Of a stretch of 15,190 nucleotides of DNA, positions 1 through 7,125 are shown piece after piece; positions within the stretch are counted from its first letter, which is position 1; each line of letters opens with the position of its first letter. The position numbers were made by a program, and so were the translations under genes. The notes under the pieces are model-generated. The model had not been told where the DNA came from and did not search any database. It saw nothing but the letters and a program-made list of their open reading frames with translations. The stretch comes from Fidelibacterota bacterium UBA6817 (GTDB taxonomy: Bacteria > Fidelibacterota > Fidelibacteria > Fidelibacterales > Fidelibacteraceae), in NCBI GenBank assembly GCA_002452555.1, contig DKER01000175.1, forward strand, positions 1-15,190, in the 5' to 3' direction.

Positions 1-2
1 GG

Positions 3-56
3 CAAGAACAGGATGAACAGATTGGATTAACACGTAAAGCTGAAGAAATTCTTTAG
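3..56 (+). CDS. C-terminal tail of an unidentified protein (5' end outside window)
   Basis: Frame 3 is open from the left edge to a TAG at 54-56 and gives 17 residues ending in GLTRKAEEIL. The other two forward frames hit stops within the first 30 bases. The charged, helix-like tail and same-strand position ahead of two glycosyltransferases fit the end of a neighbouring polysaccharide-cluster gene. Seventeen residues are too few to assign a family, so no function is claimed. Confidence 0.4.
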   Translation, partial: QEQDEQIGLTRKAEEIL

Positions 57-291
57 CGATGATATACAAAACAAAGAGGGATAGAAAAAAAATGATTCGC
101 TTGATAAACTTCATAACAATGTCCGGTAAAACTTAATCATTCTGCAATTCCCCTTTTGTATATGACCGGGAAAATTTACAACGGTTAACAGTAAAGGTGG
201 AAAATGATTTTTTGTTTTTAAAAACAGATAATTTCATCCGCCTTCAATTCCTCTCGATTAATGATCATAAAACTCTTAATTTACCCGCAGT
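57..291. other. AT-rich intergenic gap before the glycosyltransferases
   Basis: These 235 bases hold no credible gene; the one ATG-initiated frame near 92 gives only 14 residues. A perfect AT-only-core palindrome lies at 213-226 (TGTTTTTAAAAACA), but it has no GC stem and so is not a convincing terminator. No promoter with good -35 and -10 boxes at normal spacing was found, although the gap must either carry one for the next gene or be read through from upstream. Confidence 0.5.
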
Positions 292-1383
292 ATGACAAAA
301 ATTTTGTATATCTCTCCTGAAAATATTGTGGGATTACTCAGCATCTGGAAAAAAGCGCATGAAGATGCAGGCAACACGTGCCGTTATGTAACCATGTTTC
401 ATTCTATTCTGGATTTTCCGGAAGATATTTGTCTGAACCTGCCTTTAATTACAAACCGGTCATGGTATATAAAAACCCGGAAAGTCATTCAAAAGCAGTG
501 GTATAAGCGTGATCCGGATGTTGAAAGAACGGGGAATCCGCCCTTCTGGAAACCTGCAAATTTTATCGAATCTTCATATTTCCGGATCAGAGATTCTTTA
601 TGGCAGGGAATTATTGAAAAAGCCATCCGGGAAAACAAACTTGAAGAATTCGACATATACCATTTCGAATGGGGGTTGGATCTTTACAGGGATAGCAGGT
701 TTGCACAACGGTTGAAAGATACCGGAAAAAAAATTGTAACTTATTATCACGGAATAGATTTACGAAACCGGGGAGTTTTACCCAAGATGGACGAACTAAG
801 CGACCTGGTTCTGACCAATGAACTGGATCTTTTGCCCCGCTATCCAAAAATGAAATACCTTTTTCTGCCGTTTGATACTGAACAGTATCCGATGAAAACT
901 TCGCTCAACGCTACAATACGAATTCTGCACATGACAATGAACCGTTATTATAAAGGAACCGAAAGAATAATTGAGGTATGCAAGCAACTAGAAAAAGATT
1001 TTAATGTGGAATTTATCCTTTTGGAGAGAGTCCCTCATGCTCAGGCAATGGCTGTAAAATCCAGTTGTGATATCAACATTGACCAAATTTCCAATACCGG
1101 CGGCTGGGGATATGGTATGAATTCAGTAGAATCCCTGAGTATGGGAATTTGCACATGCACAAACATGATACCCGAATATGAAAAATTTTTGCCGGATCAT
1201 CCCTTTGTAAATATTGACAGTGAACATTTATATGATCAATTGGCGGAACTCATCCGTAATCCGGACAAAATTCGTGAAAAAGGCGTACAAGGAAAAGAGT
1301 GGGTCCGTAAAAACCATGGCGTAAACAGCGTTAGAGAAACATTATATAAATATTACCGGGAGGCCGGATTTTTATGCGAATAG
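292..1383 (+). CDS. GT-B fold glycosyltransferase, GT4-like
   Basis: This 363-residue protein is probably a cytoplasmic or membrane-associated nucleotide-sugar transferase acting in envelope polysaccharide or glycan assembly. The N-terminal half begins with a Rossmann-type strand (KILYISP, residues 3-9) and contains a HG pair at 153-154, as in the GT4 donor-cleft loop. The C-terminal half has the linker-like KGTE at 221-224, a DINID segment at 260-264, and GWGYGMNSVESLSMG at 271-285. The Glu at 280 in that last segment matches the second Glu of the GT4 E-x7-E region, but the first Glu is not obvious. The region between residues 45 and 125 is unlike common GT4 enzymes. There are no membrane segments or signal peptide. 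The start ATG has no clear SD. The gene overlaps the next by 10 bases, implying translational coupling. Donor and acceptor cannot be told from sequence. Confidence 0.75.
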   Translation: MTKILYISPENIVGLLSIWKKAHEDAGNTCRYVTMFHSILDFPEDICLNLPLITNRSWYIKTRKVIQKQWYKRDPDVERTGNPPFWKPANFIESSYFRIRDSLWQGIIEKAIRENKLEEFDIYHFEWGLDLYRDSRFAQRLKDTGKKIVTYYHGIDLRNRGVLPKMDELSDLVLTNELDLLPRYPKMKYLFLPFDTEQYPMKTSLNATIRILHMTMNRYYKGTERIIEVCKQLEKDFNVEFILLERVPHAQAMAVKSSCDINIDQISNTGGWGYGMNSVESLSMGICTCTNMIPEYEKFLPDHPFVNIDSEHLYDQLAELIRNPDKIREKGVQGKEWVRKNHGVNSVRETLYKYYREAGFLCE

Positions 1384-2525
1384 CTATAAATATGGTCAGC
1401 CTTCATACAGGCGGAGGAAACAGGATCGCAAAAAATCTTCTGTTGAGTCTTGAAAAACATCCTGAACACGATTACCTGATTTTTATACCTAAGCAAACGG
1501 GATTTGAATATATCCTTGAACGGTCGGATATTCACTATACAGTATATTTTAAAGCACACAGGAAAACATCTTTCTGGGGAAGACTTTGGTTTGATAACGT
1601 GACAATCCCGCGAAAAATCGCACAGTTTAAAGCTGATATTTTAATCAGTCTTACGAATATCTCAACTTTTTTCCCAAAAATCCCCCATATTGTTCTGTTT
1701 CATCATCCTCATTTTGTGTATCCGGAATCCCCTTATTATCACATGATCGGATTGGGTGAAAGAATCAGAAAAGAGCTGGAAAAGATATGCTTTCGGTTCA
1801 CGCTGAAAAGATCTGCCGCAACGGTTGTTCAAACTCCGGTATCAGGAGAGAGACTTTTAAAATATTACAGCCGATTTATAACACGGGATAGGATTCATAT
1901 CATCCCTCATTCGGCTATTCCAATAACACCGGAATCTGCTAAGAAATTTGATTATTCTTATGATACGGACACTCTTTATATTTTTAGCCCAACCCGATAC
2001 TATCCCCATAAAAACCTGGAACTTCTTGGGAGAATTGCAGAAGAGTTGCATAAACGGGATATAACAGGAATTAAGTTTCTCATAACCCTTGAACCTTCAC
2101 ATGACAGCCGATGTGAACGATTTCTGAAGACAATTTCATCAACACCGATAAATCAGTATTTCGATAATTTGGGTTTTGTTGAAACAGAGTGTCTGGAAAA
2201 CATTTATAAGCACATCGATATCGTAATAGTGCAATCATTATTGGAAAGTCAGAGTTTTTCATATTTGGAAGCCCTCTATTTCCAAAAGCCGATCATAACA
2301 ACCGATATGGACTTTGCCCATATCGTCTGTGGAAAAGCTGCCAGATACTTCTCTCCGGAGAATCCGGGGGAATGGGCTGACTTTCTTATTCAGATAAAAA
2401 ACAACCCTGAAATGCTGGAAACGATGAGCAAAGCATCGAACATAAGGGCAAAATCCTATCTTGTATCTTCAGATGATGTCTGTCAGGCATATTTGGATCT
2501 GGCACAAAAGTCCGTTGCAAATTGA
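1374..2525 (+). CDS. Glycosyltransferase family 4 (group 1) protein
   Basis: This 383-residue GT-B enzyme is likely to extend a surface oligosaccharide from an activated sugar. The N-terminus MRIAINMVSLHTGGGNRIAKNLL carries the family glycine-rich loop (GGG, 13-15) that contacts the donor phosphates. HHPHF lies around 110-114 in the acceptor domain. The C-terminal domain opens with FSPTRYYPHKNLELL (about 204-218), equivalent to the family G-R-x-x-x-x-K-N element. The E-x7-E motif is ESQSFSYLE with Glu at 291 and 299. No signal peptide or transmembrane helix is seen. An SD (GGGAGG, 1358-1363) sits 10 bases before the ATG, inside the 3' end of the preceding gene, so the pair is co-transcribed and coupled. 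The family call is firm; the sugar specificity is unknown. Confidence 0.88.
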   Translation: MRIAINMVSLHTGGGNRIAKNLLLSLEKHPEHDYLIFIPKQTGFEYILERSDIHYTVYFKAHRKTSFWGRLWFDNVTIPRKIAQFKADILISLTNISTFFPKIPHIVLFHHPHFVYPESPYYHMIGLGERIRKELEKICFRFTLKRSAATVVQTPVSGERLLKYYSRFITRDRIHIIPHSAIPITPESAKKFDYSYDTDTLYIFSPTRYYPHKNLELLGRIAEELHKRDITGIKFLITLEPSHDSRCERFLKTISSTPINQYFDNLGFVETECLENIYKHIDIVIVQSLLESQSFSYLEALYFQKPIITTDMDFAHIVCGKAARYFSPENPGEWADFLIQIKNNPEMLETMSKASNIRAKSYLVSSDDVCQAYLDLAQKSVAN

Positions 2526-2551
2526 ACGATAGCTAAAAAAATGCATGCCAT

Positions 2552-2577
2552 AAAAAAAGGGGCTTAACGCCCCTTTA
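2552..2577 (-). terminator. Rho-independent terminator of groEL (may also stop the glycosyltransferase mRNA)
   Basis: An inverted repeat GGGGC (2559-2563) / GCCCC (2569-2573) is extended by AAA/TTT pairs and closes a 5-base loop. Read on the minus strand it is followed by an uninterrupted run of seven T (2558 down to 2552), a classic intrinsic terminator for groEL. Read on the plus strand the tail is only TTTAT, so it would be weaker there. It lies between two convergent genes and is the only terminator in the gap. Confidence 0.85.
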
Positions 2578-2592
2578 TAGTATTTGCGAAGC

Positions 2593-2615
2593 AATTCAGA
2601 ACTCAGAATTCAGAA
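2593..2615. repeat. Heptamer tandem repeat, unit AATTCAG
   Basis: Three head-to-tail 7-base units, AATTCAG, AACTCAG and AATTCAG, are followed by a partial AA. They sit between the groEL stop and its terminator, so they are transcribed in the groEL 3' UTR. The pattern resembles the short tandemly repeated heptamers (STRR type) described in cyanobacteria. No coding role is seen. Confidence 0.65.
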
Positions 2616-2618
2616 TTT

Positions 2619-2650
2619 CATTCGTCATTCATCATTCATCATTCATCATT
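2619..2650. repeat. Heptamer tandem repeat, unit CATTCAT
   Basis: One variant unit (CATTCGT, 2619-2625) is followed by three exact CATTCAT units (2626-2646) and a partial CATT. It abuts the groEL stop codon at 2653-2655 and directly follows a second, different heptamer array. On the groEL transcript it reads as repeated AATGATG. The same period of seven in both arrays suggests a shared origin by slippage. Confidence 0.75.
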
Positions 2651-2652
2651 TT

Positions 2653-4341
2653 TTAATACATTCCTCCGCCCATGCCGCCCATACCGCCCGGCATTGCGGG
2701 AGCTGCTTCTTTTTCTTCTTTCTTATCTGCAACGACAGCTTCAGTTGTGAGAAGTAAACCTGCAATAGATGTTGCATTCTGAACAGCAGTACGGGCAACT
2801 TTTGCCGGATCCACAATACCAAATTTATACATGGATCCATACCGTTCTTCACGGGCATCAAAACCGTAATCACCGTCGTGTTCCAGGACATCTTTAACAA
2901 CTATAGCCGGTTCTAATCCTGCATTGGCTACAATTTGTCTGATCGGATAATACAGGGCACGGCGCACAATATCAACACCAACCTGCTCATCCTGACGATC
3001 CATTTTGATGGAATCAAGGGCTTTGGCTGCTCTTAAATAAGCTACTCCACCGCCGGGAACAATACCTTCTTCGGCGGCGGCACGCGTAGCGTGAAGCGCA
3101 TCTTCAACCAAGGCTTTTTTCTCTTTCATTTCAACTTCGGTAGCAGCGCCAATATTCAGAACGGCTACACCACCTGAGAGTTTAGCCAGACGTTCCTGCA
3201 GTTTTTCACGATCATAATCAGACGTTGTTTTTTCAATCTGATTACGGATTTCATTGATACGGGCTTTGATATTGTCATGCTCACCGGCACCTTCAACGAT
3301 TGTTGTATTATCTTTGTCAATCGTAATACGTTTGGCACGGCCGAGGTAACTAATGGTGGCATTTTCCAACTTGTATCCCTGTTCTTCGGAGATTACGGTG
3401 CCATTTGTCAAAATTGCAATATCTTCAAGCATGGCTTTACGACGGTCACCAAATCCGGGGGCTTTAACCGCAGCCACTTTAAGCGTACCGCGAAGTTTAT
3501 TCACAACCAGGGTTGCAAGAGCTTCCCCTTCTACGTCTTCAGCAATAATCAGTAAAGGACGGCCGGATTGGGATGTTTTTTCCAAAATCGGCAGAAAATC
3601 CTTCATGGCAGAGATTTTTTTGTCGTGAATCAGTATGTATGCATCTTCCAGGACAGCTTCCATGCTTTCAGAATCGGTCACAAAATAGGGTGAAATATAA
3701 CCCCTGTCAAATTGCATTCCTTCTACCAGATCTACAGAGGTCAAAGCACTTTTAGCTTCTTCAACCGTAATAACTCCGTCTGTACCGACTTTGCTCATGG
3801 CATCGGCAATAATTTCACCGATAGGCTTGTCAATGATTTCTTCTTTGTCTGCTGATTCTTTCAGTATACGCACACGCTGATTATTTGCAGAAATGGTTCC
3901 TACCTGAGCGATTTTCTCAAAAGAATCATCAACTTTCTCACTCATTTTCTCCAATTCATCAACAATCGCTGCAGCAGCTACATCTATCCCGCGTTTCAGC
4001 TCCATGGGATTGGCACCGGCCGTAACATTCTTCAACCCTTCACTGATAATTGCCTGGGCTAATACAGTTGCAGTGGTGGTTCCGTCACCTGCCACATCGG
4101 ATGTTTTGGAGGCAACCTCTTTGACCATCTGGGCGCCCATATTTTCAATATTGTCTTCCAGTTCAATCTCTTTTGCTACGGAAACACCATCCTTGGTAAC
4201 AGTGGGGGCACCAAAGCTTTTTTGAAGTACAACATTACGGCCTTTGGGACCGAGTGTAACTTTAACGGCATCAGCCAGGACATCTACACCGGCCTTCAGT
4301 TTTGCACGTGCCTCAACATCGTACTCAATTATTTTTGACAT
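2653..4341 (-). CDS. groEL: Chaperonin GroEL (Hsp60)
   Basis: This 562-residue ATP-dependent folding chaperonin should form the double heptameric ring with a GroES cap in the cytoplasm. It is almost end-to-end recognisable: VKVTLGPKGRNVVL at 27-40, KDGVSVAKEIELED at 50-63, the ATP-site GDGTTTATVLAQA at 85-97 with Asp86, the apical VEGMQFDRGY, AEDVEGEALATLVVN, KAPGFGDRRK, VEDALHATRAA and EEGIVPGGGVA. It ends in the usual flexible Gly-Gly-Met tail (final residues GGMGGMGGGMY). It is about 14-16 residues longer than typical because of extra residues at about 154-173, between ISAN and IGEII in the intermediate domain. AGGAGG at 4351-4356 lies 9 bases before the ATG. No groES precedes it, which is unusual. 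It is expressed from a CIRCE-controlled promoter and is divergent from the acyl ligase fusion gene. Confidence 0.98.
   Translation of the reverse strand: MSKIIEYDVEARAKLKAGVDVLADAVKVTLGPKGRNVVLQKSFGAPTVTKDGVSVAKEIELEDNIENMGAQMVKEVASKTSDVAGDGTTTATVLAQAIISEGLKNVTAGANPMELKRGIDVAAAAIVDELEKMSEKVDDSFEKIAQVGTISANNQRVRILKESADKEEIIDKPIGEIIADAMSKVGTDGVITVEEAKSALTSVDLVEGMQFDRGYISPYFVTDSESMEAVLEDAYILIHDKKISAMKDFLPILEKTSQSGRPLLIIAEDVEGEALATLVVNKLRGTLKVAAVKAPGFGDRRKAMLEDIAILTNGTVISEEQGYKLENATISYLGRAKRITIDKDNTTIVEGAGEHDNIKARINEIRNQIEKTTSDYDREKLQERLAKLSGGVAVLNIGAATEVEMKEKKALVEDALHATRAAAEEGIVPGGGVAYLRAAKALDSIKMDRQDEQVGVDIVRRALYYPIRQIVANAGLEPAIVVKDVLEHDGDYGFDAREERYGSMYKFGIVDPAKVARTAVQNATSIAGLLLTTEAVVADKKEEKEAAPAMPGGMGGMGGGMY
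3823..3882 (-). other. GroEL intermediate-domain insertion
   Basis: This segment encodes about residues 154-173 of GroEL. In E. coli GroEL, five residues join ISAN to GKLIAEAMDKVG. Here about 21 charged residues (rich in Lys, Glu and Asp, with a KESADKEE core) fill the same interval before IGEIIADAMSKVG. The reading frame and flanking homology are intact, so it is an in-frame insertion of about 16 residues and not an error in frame. The exact borders depend on alignment. Confidence 0.6.
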
Positions 4342-4386
4342 CTACGCTTTCCTCCTTTCTTTCTAATATTTACTATCCGAATGATT

Positions 4387-4395
4387 AGTGCTAAA
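4387..4395 (-). promoter_or_regulatory. Degenerate CIRCE half-site in the groEL leader
   Basis: On the minus strand this reads TTTAGCACT, matching eight bases of the left arm of CIRCE (TTAGCACT). The nine bases placed where the right arm would be do not match GAGTGCTAA. The half-site also makes a tiny hairpin, AGTG-TTTAG-CACT. It lies between the true CIRCE and the groEL SD. It may be a relic or an auxiliary HrcA contact. Confidence 0.3.
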
Positions 4396-4452
4396 CACTT
4401 TATTTTGTTACATTTGGTTTTGACAGACCGAAAGTTTTTTCTTTTTTCATTT

Positions 4453-4479
4453 TTAGCACTCTCATCTTCCGAGTGCTAA
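4453..4479 (-). promoter_or_regulatory. CIRCE operator (HrcA binding site)
   Basis: This is a perfect 27-base CIRCE: TTAGCACTC (4453-4461), a nine-base spacer, and GAGTGCTAA (4471-4479). Both arms match the consensus with no mismatch. HrcA represses chaperone genes from this element and releases it on heat or folding stress. It begins at the last base of the groEL -10 box, so bound HrcA would cover the transcription start. It lies 112 bases upstream of the groEL start codon. Confidence 0.97.
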
Positions 4480-4508
4480 TTTTACGAATTTTAAACAAAA
4501 AGTTTCAA
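4479..4508 (-). promoter_or_regulatory. groEL: groEL sigma-70-type promoter
   Basis: On the minus strand, a -35 box TTGAAA (4508-4503) is separated by 18 bases from a -10 box TAAAAT (4484-4479). The final base of the -10 is the first base of CIRCE, the usual geometry for HrcA control of a vegetative promoter. A second TTGAAA lies a little further upstream, so the exact -35 is less certain than the -10. Confidence 0.7.
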
Positions 4509-4536
4509 GTTTTTTTCAATAATAATCCCTGAGAAT

Positions 4537-4595
4537 ATGACAAAAGTTTCTTATCTTGTATTTAACGGTAATGCAAAATAATATTTGATATCAAA
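4537..4595 (+). promoter_or_regulatory. Tentative promoter and palindrome upstream of the acyl ligase fusion
   Basis: ATGACA (4537-4542) and TATTTA (4559-4564) are 16 bases apart and make a weak sigma-70-like pair. Downstream lies a perfect 12-base palindrome, TTTGATATCAAA (4584-4595), ending 22 bases before the start codon and in the right place for an operator. Neither element is strong alone, and no regulator is identified. Confidence 0.35.
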
Positions 4596-4617
4596 GATTT
4601 CCAAGGGAGTTAAAAGA

Positions 4618-7083
4618 ATGATTACAAAGAAGCCAAAACCGGCACTTATATATAAAGATGTTGTCGTGTCCTATGATGACCTTCATAAAATTGTCCAATC
4701 TGTAACCGATATTCTGAAACCGATACAGGCAGAAAAAGCGGTGATTTTTATGGAAAACCGCTTAGAGTGGGTTTATACGTTTTATGCTGCATGGAAAAAC
4801 GGCAGTATTGCCGTACCAATTGATTACCTGTCCACATCCGATGAAGTCAGATATATTCTTGAAGATTGCAAACCGGAAGTTCTGTTCTTCAGCGAGGAAA
4901 CCCGGAATACTGTCAGCAACGCTGTTAAAGGATTAAAGAATGCACCAAAACTTATTTTTATTGGCGATTTGGATTTAAGTTGTGACAATGAGGCCGAACC
5001 TTTCCCTGTATTTGAACCGGATAATGTTGCCATGTTGATATATACATCCGGCACAACAGGTTCTCCAAAGGGCGTTATGCTGACATTTGACAATATACTG
5101 GCAAATGTAGAAAGTGTTTCGGTCGGTGTTCCAATCTACAAAGAAGATGAATCCATCCTTGTTTTATTGCCGCTGCATCATACGTTTCCCCTAATGGGAA
5201 CGCTCATAGCCCCATTGTATAACGGGATGACCTGTGTATTCAGTCCTTCCATCAGCAGTGAAGATATAATAGAAACACTGCAGTCCAACCGTGTAACCAT
5301 GATTCTTGGTGTTCCCCGCTTTTACAATCTGCTTCACAAGGGGATCATGACAAAAATTAACAGCAGCAGTGCAGCAAAAAAAATATTTGCATTAGCCCGG
5401 CGGCTAAGCTCCCGGACAATATCAAAAAAACTTTTCAAAAAAGTTCACGAACAATTTGGCGGAAATGTGAAATACATGATCAGTGGAGGTGCCTCACTGG
5501 ATGCAGACGTCGATAAAGATTTTCGCACATTGGGATTTGAGATACTCAGTGGATACGGGATGACAGAGTGCGGTCCGCTGATCAGTTTTCCTCATCCCGG
5601 CAAAGCCAGACCGGGTGCCACCGGATTTGCCACAACTACGCTTGAAATTAAGATTACGGATGAGAATGAGATTATTGTCCGCGGCAGGAATGTTATGAAA
5701 GGTTATTACAATAATCCTGAAGCAACAGCAGACGTTATTCGGGACGGATGGCTTCATACCGGTGATTTAGGACGGGTAGATAAGAAGGGCTATGTATATA
5801 TCACCGGTCGATTAAAGGAAATTATTGTTCTGCCCAATGGAAAAAATATAAATCCGGAAGAGATAGAAAAAAAGATTTTGGAAGTATCTGACCTCATTAA
5901 AGAGGTTGGAGTTTACATGGCAGATGATAAATTACAAGCCGTTATCTATCCTGATTTTGATAAACTCCGGGAACAAAACGCCGTTAATATCGAAGAACAG
6001 ATCCGATGGGAAGCAATTGACCTGTATAACAGGGGTGCATCACCTGCCAAACGGATCAGCGGATTCACGGTGATTCAGGAAGAACTCCCAAAAACTCGTC
6101 TTGGAAAAATAAAACGATTTGTATTGGAATCCTTTGCGCGAGCAAAACGAACCATAGAAAAATCTTCATCAGTCGAAGAGCCTGATTTTCATGAATATCA
6201 GCTTATCAAGGAATACCTTATCCAACAAAAAGAACGGCGGGATATTTTTCCTGATGATCATCTGGAACTGGATCTGGGTATGGACTCACTGGATAAGGTG
6301 AGCTTTCAGGCATGGTTAAAGAACACATTTGGTGTAGACCTTCAGGAAGATCATTTTATCCATTTACCTACCGTAAAACAAATTTCCGATTATATTCGTG
6401 AAAAAAGAACCCGGATAAACACAAAAGCGACAGACTGGGGTCACATATTAAAAGAAAAAGTTGATTTAAACCTTCCGAGAACGGGCGCAAGTCACGGATT
6501 GATCCGAAATTCAGCAAATCTTCTCTTCAAATTATATTTTCATTTGAAGTCTTCCGGGTTGGATAACCTTCCCGATTCACCCTTTATCATTGCTCCCAAT
6601 CACCAGAGTTTTATTGACGGGATGTTTGTCAGTGTATTTTTGTCCGATCATATTTCCCGGAAAACATATTTTTATGCAACAGAGAAGCATGTTCGCAAAA
6701 ACTGGGTAAAAAAACTGGCCGATACCAACAATGTAATTGTTGTGGACATTAATAAGGATTTAAAGGGTTCCATTCAGAAAATGGCGGAAGTAATCCGACA
6801 GGGAAACAACATAATCATTTTCCCTGAGGGTGCCAGAACACGGGATGGAGAATTGATGGAATTTAAAAAAACCTTCGCTATCCTGGCATGTGAAATGGGA
6901 GTGCCGGTTATACCTGTAGCCATTAAAGGTGCATATGAAGCATTTCCAACCGGGACAAAAATTCCAAAATTATTTAAAGAAATTACCATTGACTTTTTAC
7001 CTCCTGTATACCCGGAAAATCTGGACTATGACGAAGTGACGAATAGGGTCAAAGAGGCTATTGCGAACCGATTAAAAGACTAA
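4618..7083 (+). CDS. Three-domain acyl-ACP synthetase: AMP-forming ligase + acyl carrier protein + PlsC acyltransferase
   Basis: This 821-residue protein probably activates a fatty acid as acyl-AMP, loads it on its own carrier domain and passes it to a lysophospholipid or glycerol-phosphate acceptor at the inner membrane. Ligase domain (about 1-505): YTSGTTGSPKG (142-152), GYGMTE (312-317), TGD (381-383), TGRLKE (396-401) and the catalytic Lys497 in PKTRLGKIKR. Carrier domain (about 520-600): LGMDSLDKV with phosphopantetheine Ser557. PlsC domain (about 625-821): NHQSFID (661-667, the HX4D motif), VVDINKD (709-714, without the usual Arg of motif II), and FPEGARTRDG (735-744). The start is ATG 4618, with GGGAG at 4605-4609 eight bases ahead; a longer frame from TTG 4585 lacks an SD. 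E. coli Aas has related ligase and PlsC parts in the opposite order and no carrier. The actual acyl acceptor is unknown. Confidence 0.88.
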   Translation: MITKKPKPALIYKDVVVSYDDLHKIVQSVTDILKPIQAEKAVIFMENRLEWVYTFYAAWKNGSIAVPIDYLSTSDEVRYILEDCKPEVLFFSEETRNTVSNAVKGLKNAPKLIFIGDLDLSCDNEAEPFPVFEPDNVAMLIYTSGTTGSPKGVMLTFDNILANVESVSVGVPIYKEDESILVLLPLHHTFPLMGTLIAPLYNGMTCVFSPSISSEDIIETLQSNRVTMILGVPRFYNLLHKGIMTKINSSSAAKKIFALARRLSSRTISKKLFKKVHEQFGGNVKYMISGGASLDADVDKDFRTLGFEILSGYGMTECGPLISFPHPGKARPGATGFATTTLEIKITDENEIIVRGRNVMKGYYNNPEATADVIRDGWLHTGDLGRVDKKGYVYITGRLKEIIVLPNGKNINPEEIEKKILEVSDLIKEVGVYMADDKLQAVIYPDFDKLREQNAVNIEEQIRWEAIDLYNRGASPAKRISGFTVIQEELPKTRLGKIKRFVLESFARAKRTIEKSSSVEEPDFHEYQLIKEYLIQQKERRDIFPDDHLELDLGMDSLDKVSFQAWLKNTFGVDLQEDHFIHLPTVKQISDYIREKRTRINTKATDWGHILKEKVDLNLPRTGASHGLIRNSANLLFKLYFHLKSSGLDNLPDSPFIIAPNHQSFIDGMFVSVFLSDHISRKTYFYATEKHVRKNWVKKLADTNNVIVVDINKDLKGSIQKMAEVIRQGNNIIIFPEGARTRDGELMEFKKTFAILACEMGVPVIPVAIKGAYEAFPTGTKIPKLFKEITIDFLPPVYPENLDYDEVTNRVKEAIANRLKD

Positions 7084-7089
7084 GCGTCA

Positions 7090-7112
7090 TTCAATATTAG
7101 CGGCATACTGAA
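7090..7112. terminator. Possible weak terminator between convergent genes
   Basis: An imperfect inverted repeat TTCAATAT (7090-7097) / ATACTGAA (7105-7112), with one A-C mismatch, sits in the 42-base gap between convergent genes. It has no GC-rich stem and no clean T tract on either strand. Its position is suggestive; its sequence is poor. Confidence 0.2.
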
Positions 7113-7125
7113 TCTTTGAATTTAA

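Noticed and set aside
213..226. Palindrome TGTTTTTAAAAACA as a terminator or operator
   Set aside because: A/T core with no stable stem, no T tract, and likely by chance in AT-rich DNA.
2593..2650. CRISPR array
   Set aside because: The units are 7 bases with no spacers; this is simple tandem repetition.
3277..3628. Overlapping plus-strand open frames inside groEL
   Set aside because: Antisense to highly conserved GroEL coding sequence; no family features.
4585..4617. N-terminal extension of the acyl ligase fusion from TTG 4585
   Set aside because: No SD ahead of the TTG; GGGAG at 4605-4609 serves ATG 4618, and the extension overlaps the candidate operator palindrome.
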